The position numbers and the translations under genes were made by a program. This document shows, piece by piece, positions 41,730 through 50,764 of a stretch of DNA of 64,000 bases; positions within the stretch are counted from its first letter, which is position 1; each line of letters opens with the position of its first letter. The DNA is from Clostridiales bacterium (GTDB lineage: Bacteria > Bacillota > Clostridia > Oscillospirales > CAG-272): assembly GCA_022791685.1 (NCBI GenBank), contig JAAVZO010000036.1, positions 1 through 64,000 on the forward strand, given 5' to 3'. The notes beneath the pieces are model-generated. The model made no database searches. It had not been told where the DNA came from and worked only from the letters and a program-made list of their open reading frames with translations.

Positions 41730-41939
41730 TTATTCTTTTTCGACTTTTATAACAACATCGGGACACATAGTCGCGCACATAGCGCAGGCAATGCACTTCT
41801 CAATGTCGATAATTCCAGCAGGGTGATAGCCCTTCTTATTGAGTCGGTCATGATTCAGTGTGATGATCTTTTTCGGACATACGTGTACACAGAGACCGCA
41901 GCCCTTGCAAAGATCCTCTGAAAAGGTTACCTTATTCAT
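41730..41939 (-). CDS. 2-oxoacid:ferredoxin oxidoreductase, delta subunit (2[4Fe-4S] ferredoxin)
   Basis: A 69-residue ferredoxin-like subunit with two clusters: CKGCGLCVHVCP and CIACAMCATMCP. It moves electrons from the TPP centre to soluble ferredoxin. The start at 41939 (MNKVTFSED) is set by GGAGG 5 nt upstream; a longer frame would start at TTG. It is the first gene of the delta - alpha - beta - gamma run, 28 nt before alpha. Confidence 0.94.
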   Translation of the reverse strand: MNKVTFSEDLCKGCGLCVHVCPKKIITLNHDRLNKKGYHPAGIIDIEKCIACAMCATMCPDVVIKVEKE

Positions 41940-41982
41940 ATTTTCCTCCAATTTTTGGCTTATTTATTATTTAGGTCGTCTT

Positions 41983-42080
41983 TAATAGACCTGTTCGATA
42001 ACCTAACTTTAGCTTTTGAAAATGCTGATAAAATCAGCATTTTCAAAATTTAATTGAGAGGTTATCGAACATGTCTAATA
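41983..42080. repeat. Palindromic repeat, copy 2 (full form)
   Basis: The left arm 41983-42004 and right arm 42059-42080 pair almost perfectly (TAATAGACCTGTTCGATAACCT against AGGTTATCGAACATGTCTAATA). Inside lies a perfect 16-bp hairpin (TTTTGAAAATGCTGAT at 42014-42029 with 42033-42048, loop AAA). The right arm contains the stop codon of the P-loop ATPase gene. It lies within a probable operon. Confidence 0.78.
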
Positions 42081-42758
42081 TAGACGATTGGTCGCATTTT
42101 TTATAGGCAGCAGATTGGGAATATCTGAAAGCTCGTCCGCGATTCGCTCGTCGGCAAGCGTGCAGAGTATCGGAAGTCCGCTTTTCTTTGACAATTCATC
42201 CGCCCAGTCGAGCGACGCGCGGATATCGTCAGCGGTCGTCTCCTCGCCAATATTCGACGAATTTACAATACAGCTCACATGAAGCCGCGAGTAATATTCT
42301 ATCTCGCGAAGAATAGCAAGCGCATCATCTGAAGTTTCGGTAAGCGGGCGGTATTTGCTCGCAACGTATATCATATCGCAGCCGTATTTTTCGAAAAATT
42401 GATTGTACATTCCGAGTGCGACCGCGCCGTTGTCGCCTCCGACATCGAATATCGTCACTCTATCTGAGTCGCGCTCGTACTCTTCAAGTGCAGAATAAAC
42501 TTCAGGCGGAAGCGTCGGTATGTCAACGTTAGTATTCGCGAATTCCGGTACTATGCAGCGCGCGCCAAGTGCCATCAATTCATCGCGGTTGTCAGCCGCA
42601 CGGAAATATGGATTGACGATATCAAGGTCAACAAGCGTCACCGGCAATCCTTCAGCAAGCTTCTTCTTCGCGAGATTGACCGCAAAGTTGGTCTTGCCCG
42701 AGCCGAAGTGTCCGGTCACGATTATTATTTTATGCAGTGTTTCAAGTGTTTTTTGCAT
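42075..42758 (-). CDS. CooC/MinD-like P-loop ATPase
   Basis: A 227-residue ATPase of the SIMIBI class. Walker A is VTGHFGSGKTNFAVNLA (residues about 14-30), followed by VTLVDLDIVNPYFRA (switch I Asp), a Walker B-like VTIFDVGGDNGAVALG, and SCIVNSSNIGEETT. Such proteins are common next to ferredoxin oxidoreductase genes and may help in cofactor or cluster delivery; this is not established. The start at 42758 (MQKTLET) is the first ATG; in-frame TTG and GTG codons lie 9 and 6 nt upstream. Confidence 0.82.
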   Translation of the reverse strand: MQKTLETLHKIIIVTGHFGSGKTNFAVNLAKKKLAEGLPVTLVDLDIVNPYFRAADNRDELMALGARCIVPEFANTNVDIPTLPPEVYSALEEYERDSDRVTIFDVGGDNGAVALGMYNQFFEKYGCDMIYVASKYRPLTETSDDALAILREIEYYSRLHVSCIVNSSNIGEETTADDIRASLDWADELSKKSGLPILCTLADERIADELSDIPNLLPIKNATNRLY

Positions 42759-42776
42759 TTTCACCAAACTTTGATT

Positions 42777-43259
42777 TTATTTTTTGTAATGTAAATAGTG
42801 GGATACGTCCTTCTTTTCGTCATAGTAGGACTCGAGTCCAACTTCCTTTATACGTCGGCTGCCGTCCTCCCACACGCGGGTTATCCGAGTATCGACTGAA
42901 TCAAAGAATTCCTTCGCCTTAGCGCACGGGAATTCGCCGCAGTCAGCGCAGAAATCAACACCATGTTCTTTAATGCAGTCAGGTATTACGCATCCGCCGA
43001 TACAACCGCATTTTTCGGAAATGTCGCCCCGACATCCAGAGCAATTTCCGCCGCTGAGATGATGGAGTGCATCGTTGAAATTACCGAAGAATGTACGTCC
43101 TTCATCCGAACTGTCCATGCCAAGAAATTCACAGATTCCCTCGCTGTAAGCCGTGAGCCGTCTTGCACATTCAGCCATAGGTCCTTCTTTAGCTGCCATA
43201 CAAGTGCAGCAGAGCATTGAGCAGGGAGCAACGCATTTAAGTAAAAATTCTCTGTTCAT
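42777..43259 (-). CDS. DUF3795 cysteine-rich protein
   Basis: A 160-residue soluble protein with more than fifteen Cys residues, mostly in pairs: CSMLCCTC, CSGCRG, CGCIGGCVIPDC, CADCGEFPC. The final arrangement GVDFCADCGEFPCAKAKEFF is the DUF3795 signature. It probably holds an iron-sulfur cluster or zinc. It lies 18 nt upstream of the P-loop ATPase gene, on the same strand as the ferredoxin oxidoreductase, suggesting a shared redox or cofactor task. GGAGAAA precedes the start. Confidence 0.87.
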   Translation of the reverse strand: MNREFLLKCVAPCSMLCCTCMAAKEGPMAECARRLTAYSEGICEFLGMDSSDEGRTFFGNFNDALHHLSGGNCSGCRGDISEKCGCIGGCVIPDCIKEHGVDFCADCGEFPCAKAKEFFDSVDTRITRVWEDGSRRIKEVGLESYYDEKKDVSHYLHYKK

Positions 43260-43457
43260 AATATATTTTCTCCGTCAAATTCAGTATATTTTATTGATAC
43301 GCTGACAGCTGATAAGCCGCTTATATATTATATCATATATCGTAATAAATTTAAAGAACATTTTTTTAAATTTCTCGATATATTTTTCTCGTCGTATTGT
43401 ACATATTTTATAGATTAAAGTGCTTGTAATTTATTATAAGGAAATTTTCCAAAACGT

Positions 43458-43486
43458 TTGAAATTATCATAATTTTATGGTAAAAT
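43458..43486 (+). promoter_or_regulatory. Sigma-A promoter of the cdaA operon
   Basis: TTGAAA (43458-43463) and TAAAAT (43481-43486) are separated by 17 nt, 38 nt before the cdaA start codon. Confidence 0.72.
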
Positions 43487-43524
43487 ATATATATACTCTA
43501 TTTTTCAAAGAGGAATAACGCTAT

Positions 43525-44466
43525 ATGGATCATATTGCAACTGCATTTTCTTATATCTGGAACATAATCAAAAACATCTCATTTATCGACATAATCGACA
43601 TTGCGATCGTCGCGTTCGTATTTTACTATGTCTATAAATTCATACGTGAGCGGCGAGCGGGCAAGCTTGCAGCCGGTATTCTCATCCTGCTGCTTATCTT
43701 CTGTCTGTCAAACTTGCTCAATATGTACGCGATGAAATTTATCCTGCAAAACGTATTTCAAGTCGGCATCATAGCGCTTATTATCGTTTTCCAGCCGGAA
43801 CTTCGAAGCGCACTCGAAAAGGTCGGCGCTGAGCCGCTCAAGAGTTTGCGCTCCATCGGCGAATCGAAATCGGGCGAGGACACGCAGACTATCGCTATGA
43901 TAAACGAAGTCACTGAGGCCGTCTGCGATATGTCGCTTGATAAAACCGGCGCGCTCATCGTAATTGAGCGCTCGACTAAGCTCGGCGATATAATCAAAAG
44001 CGGCACAGTGATAAATGCCAATCCAACTTCCTTCCTGATACGCAACATTTTCTTCAACAAAGCCCCACTCCATGACGGAGCGATGGTCATCCGTGACGCT
44101 CGTCTGCACGCCGCCGGCTGCTTTTTGCCGCTGTCGACGAACAACGATATAATCAAGGATCTTGGTACGCGTCACCGTGCCGCGATAGGAATGAGCGAGA
44201 ACAGCGACGCTGTAATACTCGTCGTATCAGAAGAGACCGGAACGATATCAATGGCAATTGAAGGACAGCTGAAGCGAAATTTCAGCTACAATTCACTGAA
44301 AAGCGAGCTCACAAGCCTGCTTATCACAAACACTCAGCAGAACGTAAGACCGTCAAAGCGGGTCGGTAAGCTGCTCCACGGGCGCGGTGACACTGACGAT
44401 ATAAATGACGGAGACGATAGCGGCTCCAACGACACTAATAGTGTCAACGGCAAAAAATCTAAATGA
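43525..44466 (+). CDS. cdaA: Diadenylate cyclase CdaA (c-di-AMP synthase)
   Basis: A 313-residue membrane enzyme making c-di-AMP from two ATP. Three N-terminal membrane segments (about residues 15-85) end in VFQPELRSALEKVG. The DAC domain (about 100-265) contains PLHDGAMVI (catalytic DGA) and GTRHRAAIGMSE (RHR). A low-complexity acidic tail of about 40 residues (GDTDDINDGDDSGSNDTN) follows the domain and is unusual. It is followed by cdaR (23 nt), its known modulator. AGAGGA precedes the start. Confidence 0.95.
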   Translation: MDHIATAFSYIWNIIKNISFIDIIDIAIVAFVFYYVYKFIRERRAGKLAAGILILLLIFCLSNLLNMYAMKFILQNVFQVGIIALIIVFQPELRSALEKVGAEPLKSLRSIGESKSGEDTQTIAMINEVTEAVCDMSLDKTGALIVIERSTKLGDIIKSGTVINANPTSFLIRNIFFNKAPLHDGAMVIRDARLHAAGCFLPLSTNNDIIKDLGTRHRAAIGMSENSDAVILVVSEETGTISMAIEGQLKRNFSYNSLKSELTSLLITNTQQNVRPSKRVGKLLHGRGDTDDINDGDDSGSNDTNSVNGKKSK

Positions 44467-44489
44467 AAGGACACGGTCACGCCTTTTAA

Positions 44490-45776
44490 ATGCAGAACAA
44501 TAATAAAAATACAGCTGACGAATACGAAAAGCACGTCGCCGAAAATAGCGGCGATTATCAGGTAAAATCCGGCAAATACGAGAATCTTATCGCTAAGATC
44601 CTTTGTGTAGTCGCTGCAATACTGCTGTGGTTCTATGTGGTCGTAACCGACACTACGACTGGAGAAAAGACCTTCACCGGTATAGGAGTCGATATACGCG
44701 GTACAGATGTGCTTGAACAACAATTAGGACTGTCGCTGATAAGCGGCTATGACTTCACGGTAGATATCACTGTAAGAGGCAAAAATGCAGACCTAAATCG
44801 TGTGTCCATTGACGATATAAAAGCATATGTCGATGTGAAAAACATAACCGGCTCAGGTGAATACTCGCTCAGCGTACACACATCCCTGCCAGCTGGAATC
44901 ACAATGGCTGGACTGTCGTCTAACTACATCACCGTTTATATCGACCGACGCGCCACAATAAGCGTGCCTATTGAGGTGTTGACCACGCAGACCATCGAAT
45001 CTGGCTATACACTCGGCGACCCCGAGCTTAGCTTTGAGACTGTAAATGTATACGGTCCGGCTGAGGAGCTTGATAAAATCGACCATGCAGTCGTAAAGCT
45101 TGACCTTGGGCGCGTAACGAAGACACTCACATCGACCGGAAAGATAATACTCGTCGACCCGAACGGAAACGAGATAAGCAATCCGTATGTCCGTTTGCAA
45201 ATGAGCGAGGTCACAATAAAGTTACCGGTGTACATCTACAAGGATATTCCACTTGCAGTCGAATATAAATATGGCTACTATAATGATTCGAACGTCACAA
45301 TAGCGATAAATCCTGCTTCCCTGCGTGTGCGCGGCGACCCAGATGTGCTCGAAAATATGAACAGCATAATAATCCAACAGATCGATGAAAAGAAGATAAC
45401 CGAAAATACCACGCAGTCAGTGCCGATAATGCTGTCGGACGACATCGAAAACGTTACTGGAATCAAAACGGCGACAATTACAATATCGCACCAAAACACT
45501 CAGACACGTGAAATCGTGGTTAATAACCTCATTGTAAGCAATCCGAATAACCTCAACTATAAACTTGAATCAAGCTCGATAAACGTTCGCTTCCGCGGCG
45601 CAAATTCATTTTTGCAGTTGCTCAATTCGAACAACGTAACCGCTAAAATTGATCTCGGATACCTTAATAACACATCGGGCACTGTATCAGTTCCGGTCAC
45701 TGTTTCGGTTACCGACGCACTTGCAGGAAGCGTATATGAAATCGGCGAATACAAGATTGATGTAACTATAAGCTAA
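44490..45776 (+). CDS. cdaR: CdaR/YbbR domain protein
   Basis: A 428-residue protein with one N-terminal membrane segment (AKILCVVAAILLWFYVVV, about residues 32-50) and four extracellular YbbR repeats of about 85 residues each. The repeats are recognised by phrases like ITVRGKNADLNRV, VNVYGPAEELDKI and LRVRGDPDVLENM. CdaR binds CdaA and tunes c-di-AMP synthesis. The putative ribosome binding site is far from the ATG (about 20 nt), so translation may depend on coupling. The stop codon overlaps the start of the FAD gene by 1 nt (TAATG). Confidence 0.93.
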   Translation: MQNNNKNTADEYEKHVAENSGDYQVKSGKYENLIAKILCVVAAILLWFYVVVTDTTTGEKTFTGIGVDIRGTDVLEQQLGLSLISGYDFTVDITVRGKNADLNRVSIDDIKAYVDVKNITGSGEYSLSVHTSLPAGITMAGLSSNYITVYIDRRATISVPIEVLTTQTIESGYTLGDPELSFETVNVYGPAEELDKIDHAVVKLDLGRVTKTLTSTGKIILVDPNGNEISNPYVRLQMSEVTIKLPVYIYKDIPLAVEYKYGYYNDSNVTIAINPASLRVRGDPDVLENMNSIIIQQIDEKKITENTTQSVPIMLSDDIENVTGIKTATITISHQNTQTREIVVNNLIVSNPNNLNYKLESSSINVRFRGANSFLQLLNSNNVTAKIDLGYLNNTSGTVSVPVTVSVTDALAGSVYEIGEYKIDVTIS

Positions 45777-47443
45777 TGAACAGTATAATTGTAAAAAACC
45801 TGCGTCTACCTATAGACGCACCAATAGAGGAGAGCTTCCAAGCCGCTAAAAAGCGGCTTGCGCTCTCTCAGAATGAATATTTAAGCGCTAAGCTTCATAA
45901 GCGCTCCATAGATGCAAGACATCGAGTTGGAAACTCCCCCGAATTTGTCTGCTCGGTAACTGTCGACTGCGAGATCAGCGAAAAGAAGCTGCAAAAAATC
46001 GCTTCACTCGGAAGCGATTTCGAAATAATCAAAAATGAGCCGCTCACGATCGAGACAGGAAACGAACTGCTCGACGGTCGCCCACTCATTGTTGGATTTG
46101 GTCCATGCGGAATGTTCGCGGCGCTATTGCTCGCTGAAAATGGCTATAACCCACTTGTAATAGAGCGCGGCGGCGATGTATCACAGAGAATCGCGGCAGT
46201 TGAGGAATTCAACCGCAGCGGACAGCTCGATACTGAAACCAATATTCAGTTCGGTGCGGGTGGCGCTGGTACATTCTCGGACGGCAAGCTTGTGACAAGA
46301 ATCAACGACCCGCGCTGCTCATATGTCCTTGAGCGATTCCGTGATTTCGGTGCGCCGGACGAGATATGCTATCTCGCAAAGCCGCACATCGGAACAGACA
46401 AGCTGCTTGGCGTAGTCGACGGAATACGTCAACGTATTGAGTCACTCGGCGGCGAAATTCGCTTTAATACAAAGCTAAATGATATTGAAATCGTCGGAAA
46501 TAAGGTAAGATCCGCGAGACTCGAATCAGACGGTATCAGCAGTGAGATAAAGGTCGGCGCGGTCATACTCGCAGTTGGACACAGCGCACGCGATACATAT
46601 GATATGCTCGCTGCACACGGTGTCGAGCTTATGCCGAAGCCGTTCTCGGTCGGAGTACGAGTCGAGCATTTGCAGAGCGACATCGACGCGGCGCTTTATG
46701 GCAAGTTCGCTGATAAAGTTGGCAAGGACGGCAAAAAGCTGCTTCCGCCTGGTGAATATGCGCTGTCGTGGCGCGAGCCGCAAAAGGGACTTAAATCTGA
46801 CACGGCGCGCGGAGTTTACAGCTTCTGTATGTGCCCAGGCGGTGAGGTAGTCGCTGCGGCGAGCGAATGCGGAGGTGTTGTAACAAACGGTATGAGCCGC
46901 TATGCGCGTGACGGAAGGAATGCGAACGCGGCTATCGCAGTATCGGTATTTCCGGAGGATATCGGCGGCGGTTGGCACGGCGGTATCGAATTTCAGCGTA
47001 TGCTCGAGCAGAAGGCATTCAAAGCAGCCGGAAGCAATTACAGTGCGCCGGTCGAAACGCTCGGCGACTTCCTTGACGGCAAGCGCTCGCACTTTACCGA
47101 ACCGAAACGTATAATACCGACCTACCGCGGAGGCATATATACATTGTGCGACCTATCCGACGTACTGCCGGATTTTGTATCAGGTATGCTGAAGAAGGGC
47201 TTCCCACGATTTGCCGGAAAAGTACGCGGATTTAATGCGCGAGACGCAGTGCTCACCGGAGTTGAAACGCGCACCTCAGCGCCAATACGCATACCTCGCG
47301 GTGAGACGCGAACAGCGTCGGCGGCTGATAACCTTTATCCCTGCGGCGAGGGCGCTGGATATGCCGGAGGAATCACCAGCGCTGCGGTAGATGGAATCAA
47401 CACGGCGCTTCAGTTTATGAAGGTATATAGATCCGACAGATAA
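45776..47443 (+). CDS. FAD-dependent oxidoreductase family protein
   Basis: A 555-residue protein. An N-terminal domain of about 90 residues precedes the FAD-binding Rossmann motif (LIVGFGPCGMFAALLLA, near residue 103). Then follow TNIQFGAGGAGTFSDGKL, AVGHSARDTYDMLAAHGV and the C-terminal flavin loop CGEGAGYAGGITSAAVDG. These features define a broad family of uncharacterised NAD(P)/FAD-dependent dehydrogenases in Bacillota and cyanobacteria. It takes the place of glmM, which usually follows cdaA and cdaR. It is translationally coupled to cdaR. The substrate is unknown. Confidence 0.85.
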   Translation: MNSIIVKNLRLPIDAPIEESFQAAKKRLALSQNEYLSAKLHKRSIDARHRVGNSPEFVCSVTVDCEISEKKLQKIASLGSDFEIIKNEPLTIETGNELLDGRPLIVGFGPCGMFAALLLAENGYNPLVIERGGDVSQRIAAVEEFNRSGQLDTETNIQFGAGGAGTFSDGKLVTRINDPRCSYVLERFRDFGAPDEICYLAKPHIGTDKLLGVVDGIRQRIESLGGEIRFNTKLNDIEIVGNKVRSARLESDGISSEIKVGAVILAVGHSARDTYDMLAAHGVELMPKPFSVGVRVEHLQSDIDAALYGKFADKVGKDGKKLLPPGEYALSWREPQKGLKSDTARGVYSFCMCPGGEVVAAASECGGVVTNGMSRYARDGRNANAAIAVSVFPEDIGGGWHGGIEFQRMLEQKAFKAAGSNYSAPVETLGDFLDGKRSHFTEPKRIIPTYRGGIYTLCDLSDVLPDFVSGMLKKGFPRFAGKVRGFNARDAVLTGVETRTSAPIRIPRGETRTASAADNLYPCGEGAGYAGGITSAAVDGINTALQFMKVYRSDR

Positions 47444-47453
47444 GGAGGATTAT

Positions 47454-47600
47454 ATGCAGATTGTTTTATACATACTGGGATTCATATTGCTGTATATAGT
47501 AATACGACTCGCAGTAAAGCATGGAATAGTCGACGCAATGATCGTGCTGGAAGATAAAAAATCCGATTCGCATGATGAAGAGGAGAAATCCAAGGAATAG
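47454..47600 (+). CDS. Small membrane protein, 48 residues
   Basis: The frame ATG 47454 to TAG 47600 encodes 48 residues: one hydrophobic helix (LYILGFILLYIVIRLAV), a middle segment ending MIVLEDKKS, and an acidic Asp/Glu/Lys tail. AAGGAGG lies 5 nt upstream of the ATG and the terminator starts directly after the stop codon, so I take it as real. It follows the FAD gene by 10 nt and is the last gene of the cdaA operon. The function is unknown; a regulator or partner of the membrane proteins in the operon is possible. Confidence 0.75.
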   Translation: MQIVLYILGFILLYIVIRLAVKHGIVDAMIVLEDKKSDSHDEEEKSKE

Positions 47601-47632
47601 AAAAGGGGCGGAATTTTCCGCCCCTTTTGTTT
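47601..47632. terminator. Terminator of the cdaA operon, shared with the DUF305 gene
   Basis: A perfect 12-bp stem (AAAAGGGGCGGA at 47601-47612 with 47617-47628) is flanked by A and T runs; the genes are convergent. Confidence 0.87.
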
Positions 47633-48200
47633 ACATTTTTCGAAGCAAGCCTTCCATTTCGCGAATTCCTTTCGCCTGCGATGAAATGATCGCCTGCAAT
47701 ATCGGCTTCAAGTCAGGACATATCCGATATTTCAGCGCATTTTCAGACATACGTATCGCACCGCGATGGTGCGGTATCATTTCAAGCATGAAGTCCGTAT
47801 TGATGTTATTGCTCTGCGGCGCATTCTCCATCTCACTGAACATCAGCCGTATGATCTCATTTACACGGCGCTGATACTGCTTGATCTCAAGCTCATCGTT
47901 CGTCATTGCGGTGCAGCGTCGGATTATACGCTCCATGTCGGCGATACTCTTAGTTTGTTCGTCGATTATACCGGAAGCGATACTCCTGAGCGGCTCAAAA
48001 TCACTGTATTTCAGCAAATTTTCCGACATCTCAATAGCTGCCCTGTGGTGCGGTATCATCTGCACGATGAAATTGTGCGAAATGCTGTCATTAAGCTTCG
48101 CAGTAGTCATTCCCTCTATCATATCTTCAAGGATAAGATAATAACGGCTCAGATACTTCACCGCACTGCGGTCAAGCCGTCTTGCGTTATTATTCATCAT
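47631..48200 (-). CDS. Tandem DUF305 protein
   Basis: A 189-residue protein with two copies of the DUF305 core: MIPHHRAAIEMSENLLKYS (first half) and MIPHHRGAIRMSENALKYR (second half). The HHR-x-A-x-M-S pattern with His, Met and acidic residues resembles metal-binding ferritin-like helices; secreted DUF305 proteins are linked to copper in other bacteria. This one has no signal peptide, so it should be cytoplasmic. The start at 48200 is chosen because GGAGAT lies 6 nt upstream, 27 nt after another ATG. The duplication appears internal to one gene. Confidence 0.87.
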   Translation of the reverse strand: MMNNNARRLDRSAVKYLSRYYLILEDMIEGMTTAKLNDSISHNFIVQMIPHHRAAIEMSENLLKYSDFEPLRSIASGIIDEQTKSIADMERIIRRCTAMTNDELEIKQYQRRVNEIIRLMFSEMENAPQSNNINTDFMLEMIPHHRGAIRMSENALKYRICPDLKPILQAIISSQAKGIREMEGLLRKM

Positions 48201-48239
48201 ATAATCATCTCCTATAATCACTTCCAAACGGAAGTAATA

Positions 48240-48276
48240 AATAACTCATTAAGGTGGTAAGCCCTAATGAGTTATT
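48240..48276 (-). terminator. Terminator after the GH2 gene
   Basis: AATAACTCATTA (48240-48251) pairs perfectly with 48265-48276. It lies between the GH2 stop codon and the DUF305 start on the minus strand. Confidence 0.72.
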
Positions 48277-48310
48277 GTTATTATATGCAGATGATCATTC
48301 GATTGACAGC

Positions 48311-50620
48311 TTACTCCTGCTCGCCAAAGCTGCAAACGATAGTCGCAGGCTTTAGTCCCTCCGACTTTGCATACAGGTGCAGCTCGCCGCTCTTGGCATT
48401 GAGTTTTACACATATAGCAATGATTCCAGCACGCATTTTGCGGTCTATTGTAGGTACGGGGTTGTGGTCGGAGATATCCGAACCAGTTCCGACTATCGTT
48501 CCGGCAGAATTCGTATCGAACGTTACAAACGGTGCTGCGTCGGGTACTCGTCTGCCGTCAGCGTCGAGCGCATAGCAGTTGAATACCGCTGTATCATACG
48601 AAGTAAGCGGGTGCTTGTTCTGCAATTCAAGCTCGAGCGATACAGGTGCTCCGGTAGTCTCAACGACATCGACCGTCACTTCCCTGCCCTCGCGGTATCC
48701 CACCGCTTCAAGCCTGCCGGGCTCGTATATAACGTCAAACTCAGCGTGTCCGTACTTCTCGATCTCACAGCATCCGAGTACAGTGCCGTTGAGCTTTAAT
48801 TCTATCTCATCGCAGTTGGTGTATACCCACACTTTGATATGCTCGCCTTCACGCCCAGATAGGTTCCAGTTAGGTATAATATGCGCAATAGGTTCGTCGC
48901 ACCAGTGCGATTTATTCTGATAGAACGCGTCTTTTTTCTGCAAGAACAGATCAAGCGCACCAGACTGCGAACACAGGCGCGGCCATTCGGTCTCGCCGCG
49001 GTGCTCGATTCCTGCCCACTGATAACCGCCACCGAGCCATTCGCGCGCCATCAGGAACTTCCATGTGACCTCGCGCGCCATGAACCAGCCGCTGCGGTTG
49101 TCGTAGCAGTGCAGGTATCCGCGCTTCGGGCAGTCGTCATATGTCCATCCACGCGTTGAACCGACGGCACAGCATTCAGACGCGAATATCATCTTGTTCG
49201 GGAACTTCTCATGCAGCGAGTCGTAGTCATTGAGGTTGTAGTTGATACCGATAATATCGACTTCTTCCATTACCGGAGCTTGCGCTGGATTATGCGAAAC
49301 CGCGGTGGTGAACGGACGGCTGTTGTCGAAACGGCGCGCGAATTCACGCATCGTTACAAATATGCGCTTGCCGATCGGCGTATTGTGCAGCGGCTCTTCG
49401 TTTCCAAGCGACCACATAATGACTGACGGATTGTTTCGGTGTGCCTTGACGAGCATTTCGAGCTGCTCGAGCCCTTCTTTAGTTGACTCGAACCAACGGG
49501 TCTCAGCCATAACAAGGAAGCCAAGTTCGTCGCAGTAATCGAATGTCGTCTCGCTGTGTGGATAATGAGCGGTGCGGTAGCCGTTCGCGCCCATCTCACG
49601 CAAGCGCTCGAGACGCAGACGCTTGACCGAGTCAGATATCGCCTTACCCTGAAGTCCGTAGTCCTCGTGACAGCATACGCCCTTGATTTTGGTAGGCTGC
49701 TCATTCAGGAAGAAGCCGTGATTCGGATCAAAGCGCAGGGTGCGGAAGCCAAAGCGGGTCTTGTATGTATCGATTTCAGTTTCGCCATCAAAAATACGGA
49801 TAATAGCATTGTAGAGGTTCGGAGCATCGCAGTCCCAAAGCTTCGGCTCGTCGATGAACATTTCAAGCGAGATATCCTGCTTATCCTTCTGCGCGACCGT
49901 AATCTCGCCGGAAGAATAGCAAACCTCAGTGTCACCGTCGTATATCTCCGCCTTCACGCTGACTGTGCGCGATACCGCGTCGTCATTGCGGACAGTTACA
50001 TCGACCGGAATACGCCAATCATTGCCGCGCTTTTCTGGGTGTACATACGCCCCCCAGAGGTCGACCGATACAAGGTCAGTTTTGATGAGCCAGACTTTTC
50101 GGTAGATACCGCCGCCGCTGTACCACCAGCCCTCGTGCTTATCGGTAGTGTTGACGTACACCGCGAGCACATTTTCCTCACCATATTTCACCATGTCGGT
50201 AATATCTACCTCAAACGACGTATAGCCACAGAAATTATGTGCCATCAGACAGCCGTTGAGATACACGGTCGCGTGAGTTGCCACTCCCTCGAAATATATC
50301 GACAGGCGGCGATTCATGTCACTTTCTTCGACTCGGAACTTCTTGCGGTACCATGCGTTGTCGTATTTGAAGAAACCAAGTGTATTGTTATTTTCAGGCT
50401 CTGGCTCCTGCGTAATTATGAAATCGTGCGGCAGAGTTACCGCCTGCCAGTTTTCGTACAGCATTTCGCGATTTTTGCCGTAGTCACGCGACGCATATCC
50501 ACGCAGTATGCGTTCGGTCTTAGCTTCAAGATACATCGCTTCCTTTAACGGCGCTTCCTTTAAGTGCTCGTCTCCCTGTTTAAAATACCAGCCAGAATTG
50601 AAATCAAGCTTTTCTCTCAT
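48311..50620 (-). CDS. Glycoside hydrolase family 2 beta-glycosidase
   Basis: A 769-residue cytoplasmic enzyme, probably beta-galactosidase-like. It has the N-terminal jelly roll (LDFNSGWYFKQGD, LPHDFIITQEPEPE, FEGVATHATVYLNG), an immunoglobulin-like middle domain, and the TIM barrel with the acid/base Glu in MWSLGNEEP and the nucleophile Glu in IFASECC. C-terminal sandwich domains follow (DUF4982-like with FNCYALDADGRRVPDA). Such enzymes release galactose or glucuronate from plant or host glycans. The start at 50620 is preferred because AAGGAG is 8 nt upstream; the ATG at 50626 would be too close. The ROK regulator upstream may control it, but it is not adjacent. Confidence 0.9.
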   Translation of the reverse strand: MREKLDFNSGWYFKQGDEHLKEAPLKEAMYLEAKTERILRGYASRDYGKNREMLYENWQAVTLPHDFIITQEPEPENNNTLGFFKYDNAWYRKKFRVEESDMNRRLSIYFEGVATHATVYLNGCLMAHNFCGYTSFEVDITDMVKYGEENVLAVYVNTTDKHEGWWYSGGGIYRKVWLIKTDLVSVDLWGAYVHPEKRGNDWRIPVDVTVRNDDAVSRTVSVKAEIYDGDTEVCYSSGEITVAQKDKQDISLEMFIDEPKLWDCDAPNLYNAIIRIFDGETEIDTYKTRFGFRTLRFDPNHGFFLNEQPTKIKGVCCHEDYGLQGKAISDSVKRLRLERLREMGANGYRTAHYPHSETTFDYCDELGFLVMAETRWFESTKEGLEQLEMLVKAHRNNPSVIMWSLGNEEPLHNTPIGKRIFVTMREFARRFDNSRPFTTAVSHNPAQAPVMEEVDIIGINYNLNDYDSLHEKFPNKMIFASECCAVGSTRGWTYDDCPKRGYLHCYDNRSGWFMAREVTWKFLMAREWLGGGYQWAGIEHRGETEWPRLCSQSGALDLFLQKKDAFYQNKSHWCDEPIAHIIPNWNLSGREGEHIKVWVYTNCDEIELKLNGTVLGCCEIEKYGHAEFDVIYEPGRLEAVGYREGREVTVDVVETTGAPVSLELELQNKHPLTSYDTAVFNCYALDADGRRVPDAAPFVTFDTNSAGTIVGTGSDISDHNPVPTIDRKMRAGIIAICVKLNAKSGELHLYAKSEGLKPATIVCSFGEQE

Positions 50621-50764
50621 AGCCATGTCTCCTTATTATATGATATATTATTTCTATATTTATAATTTTATCCGTTGTTATTTTCGCAGTCTATGAAATA
50701 AATTTTCACAAACATTATACCCTATCTTTTACAATATGTCAAGCCTTTTTTCAAAAAACATAAA

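Noticed and set aside
49556-50548. A 330-codon frame opposite the GH2 gene
   Set aside because: It mirrors the GH2 coding sequence; the GH2 motifs make the minus strand clear.
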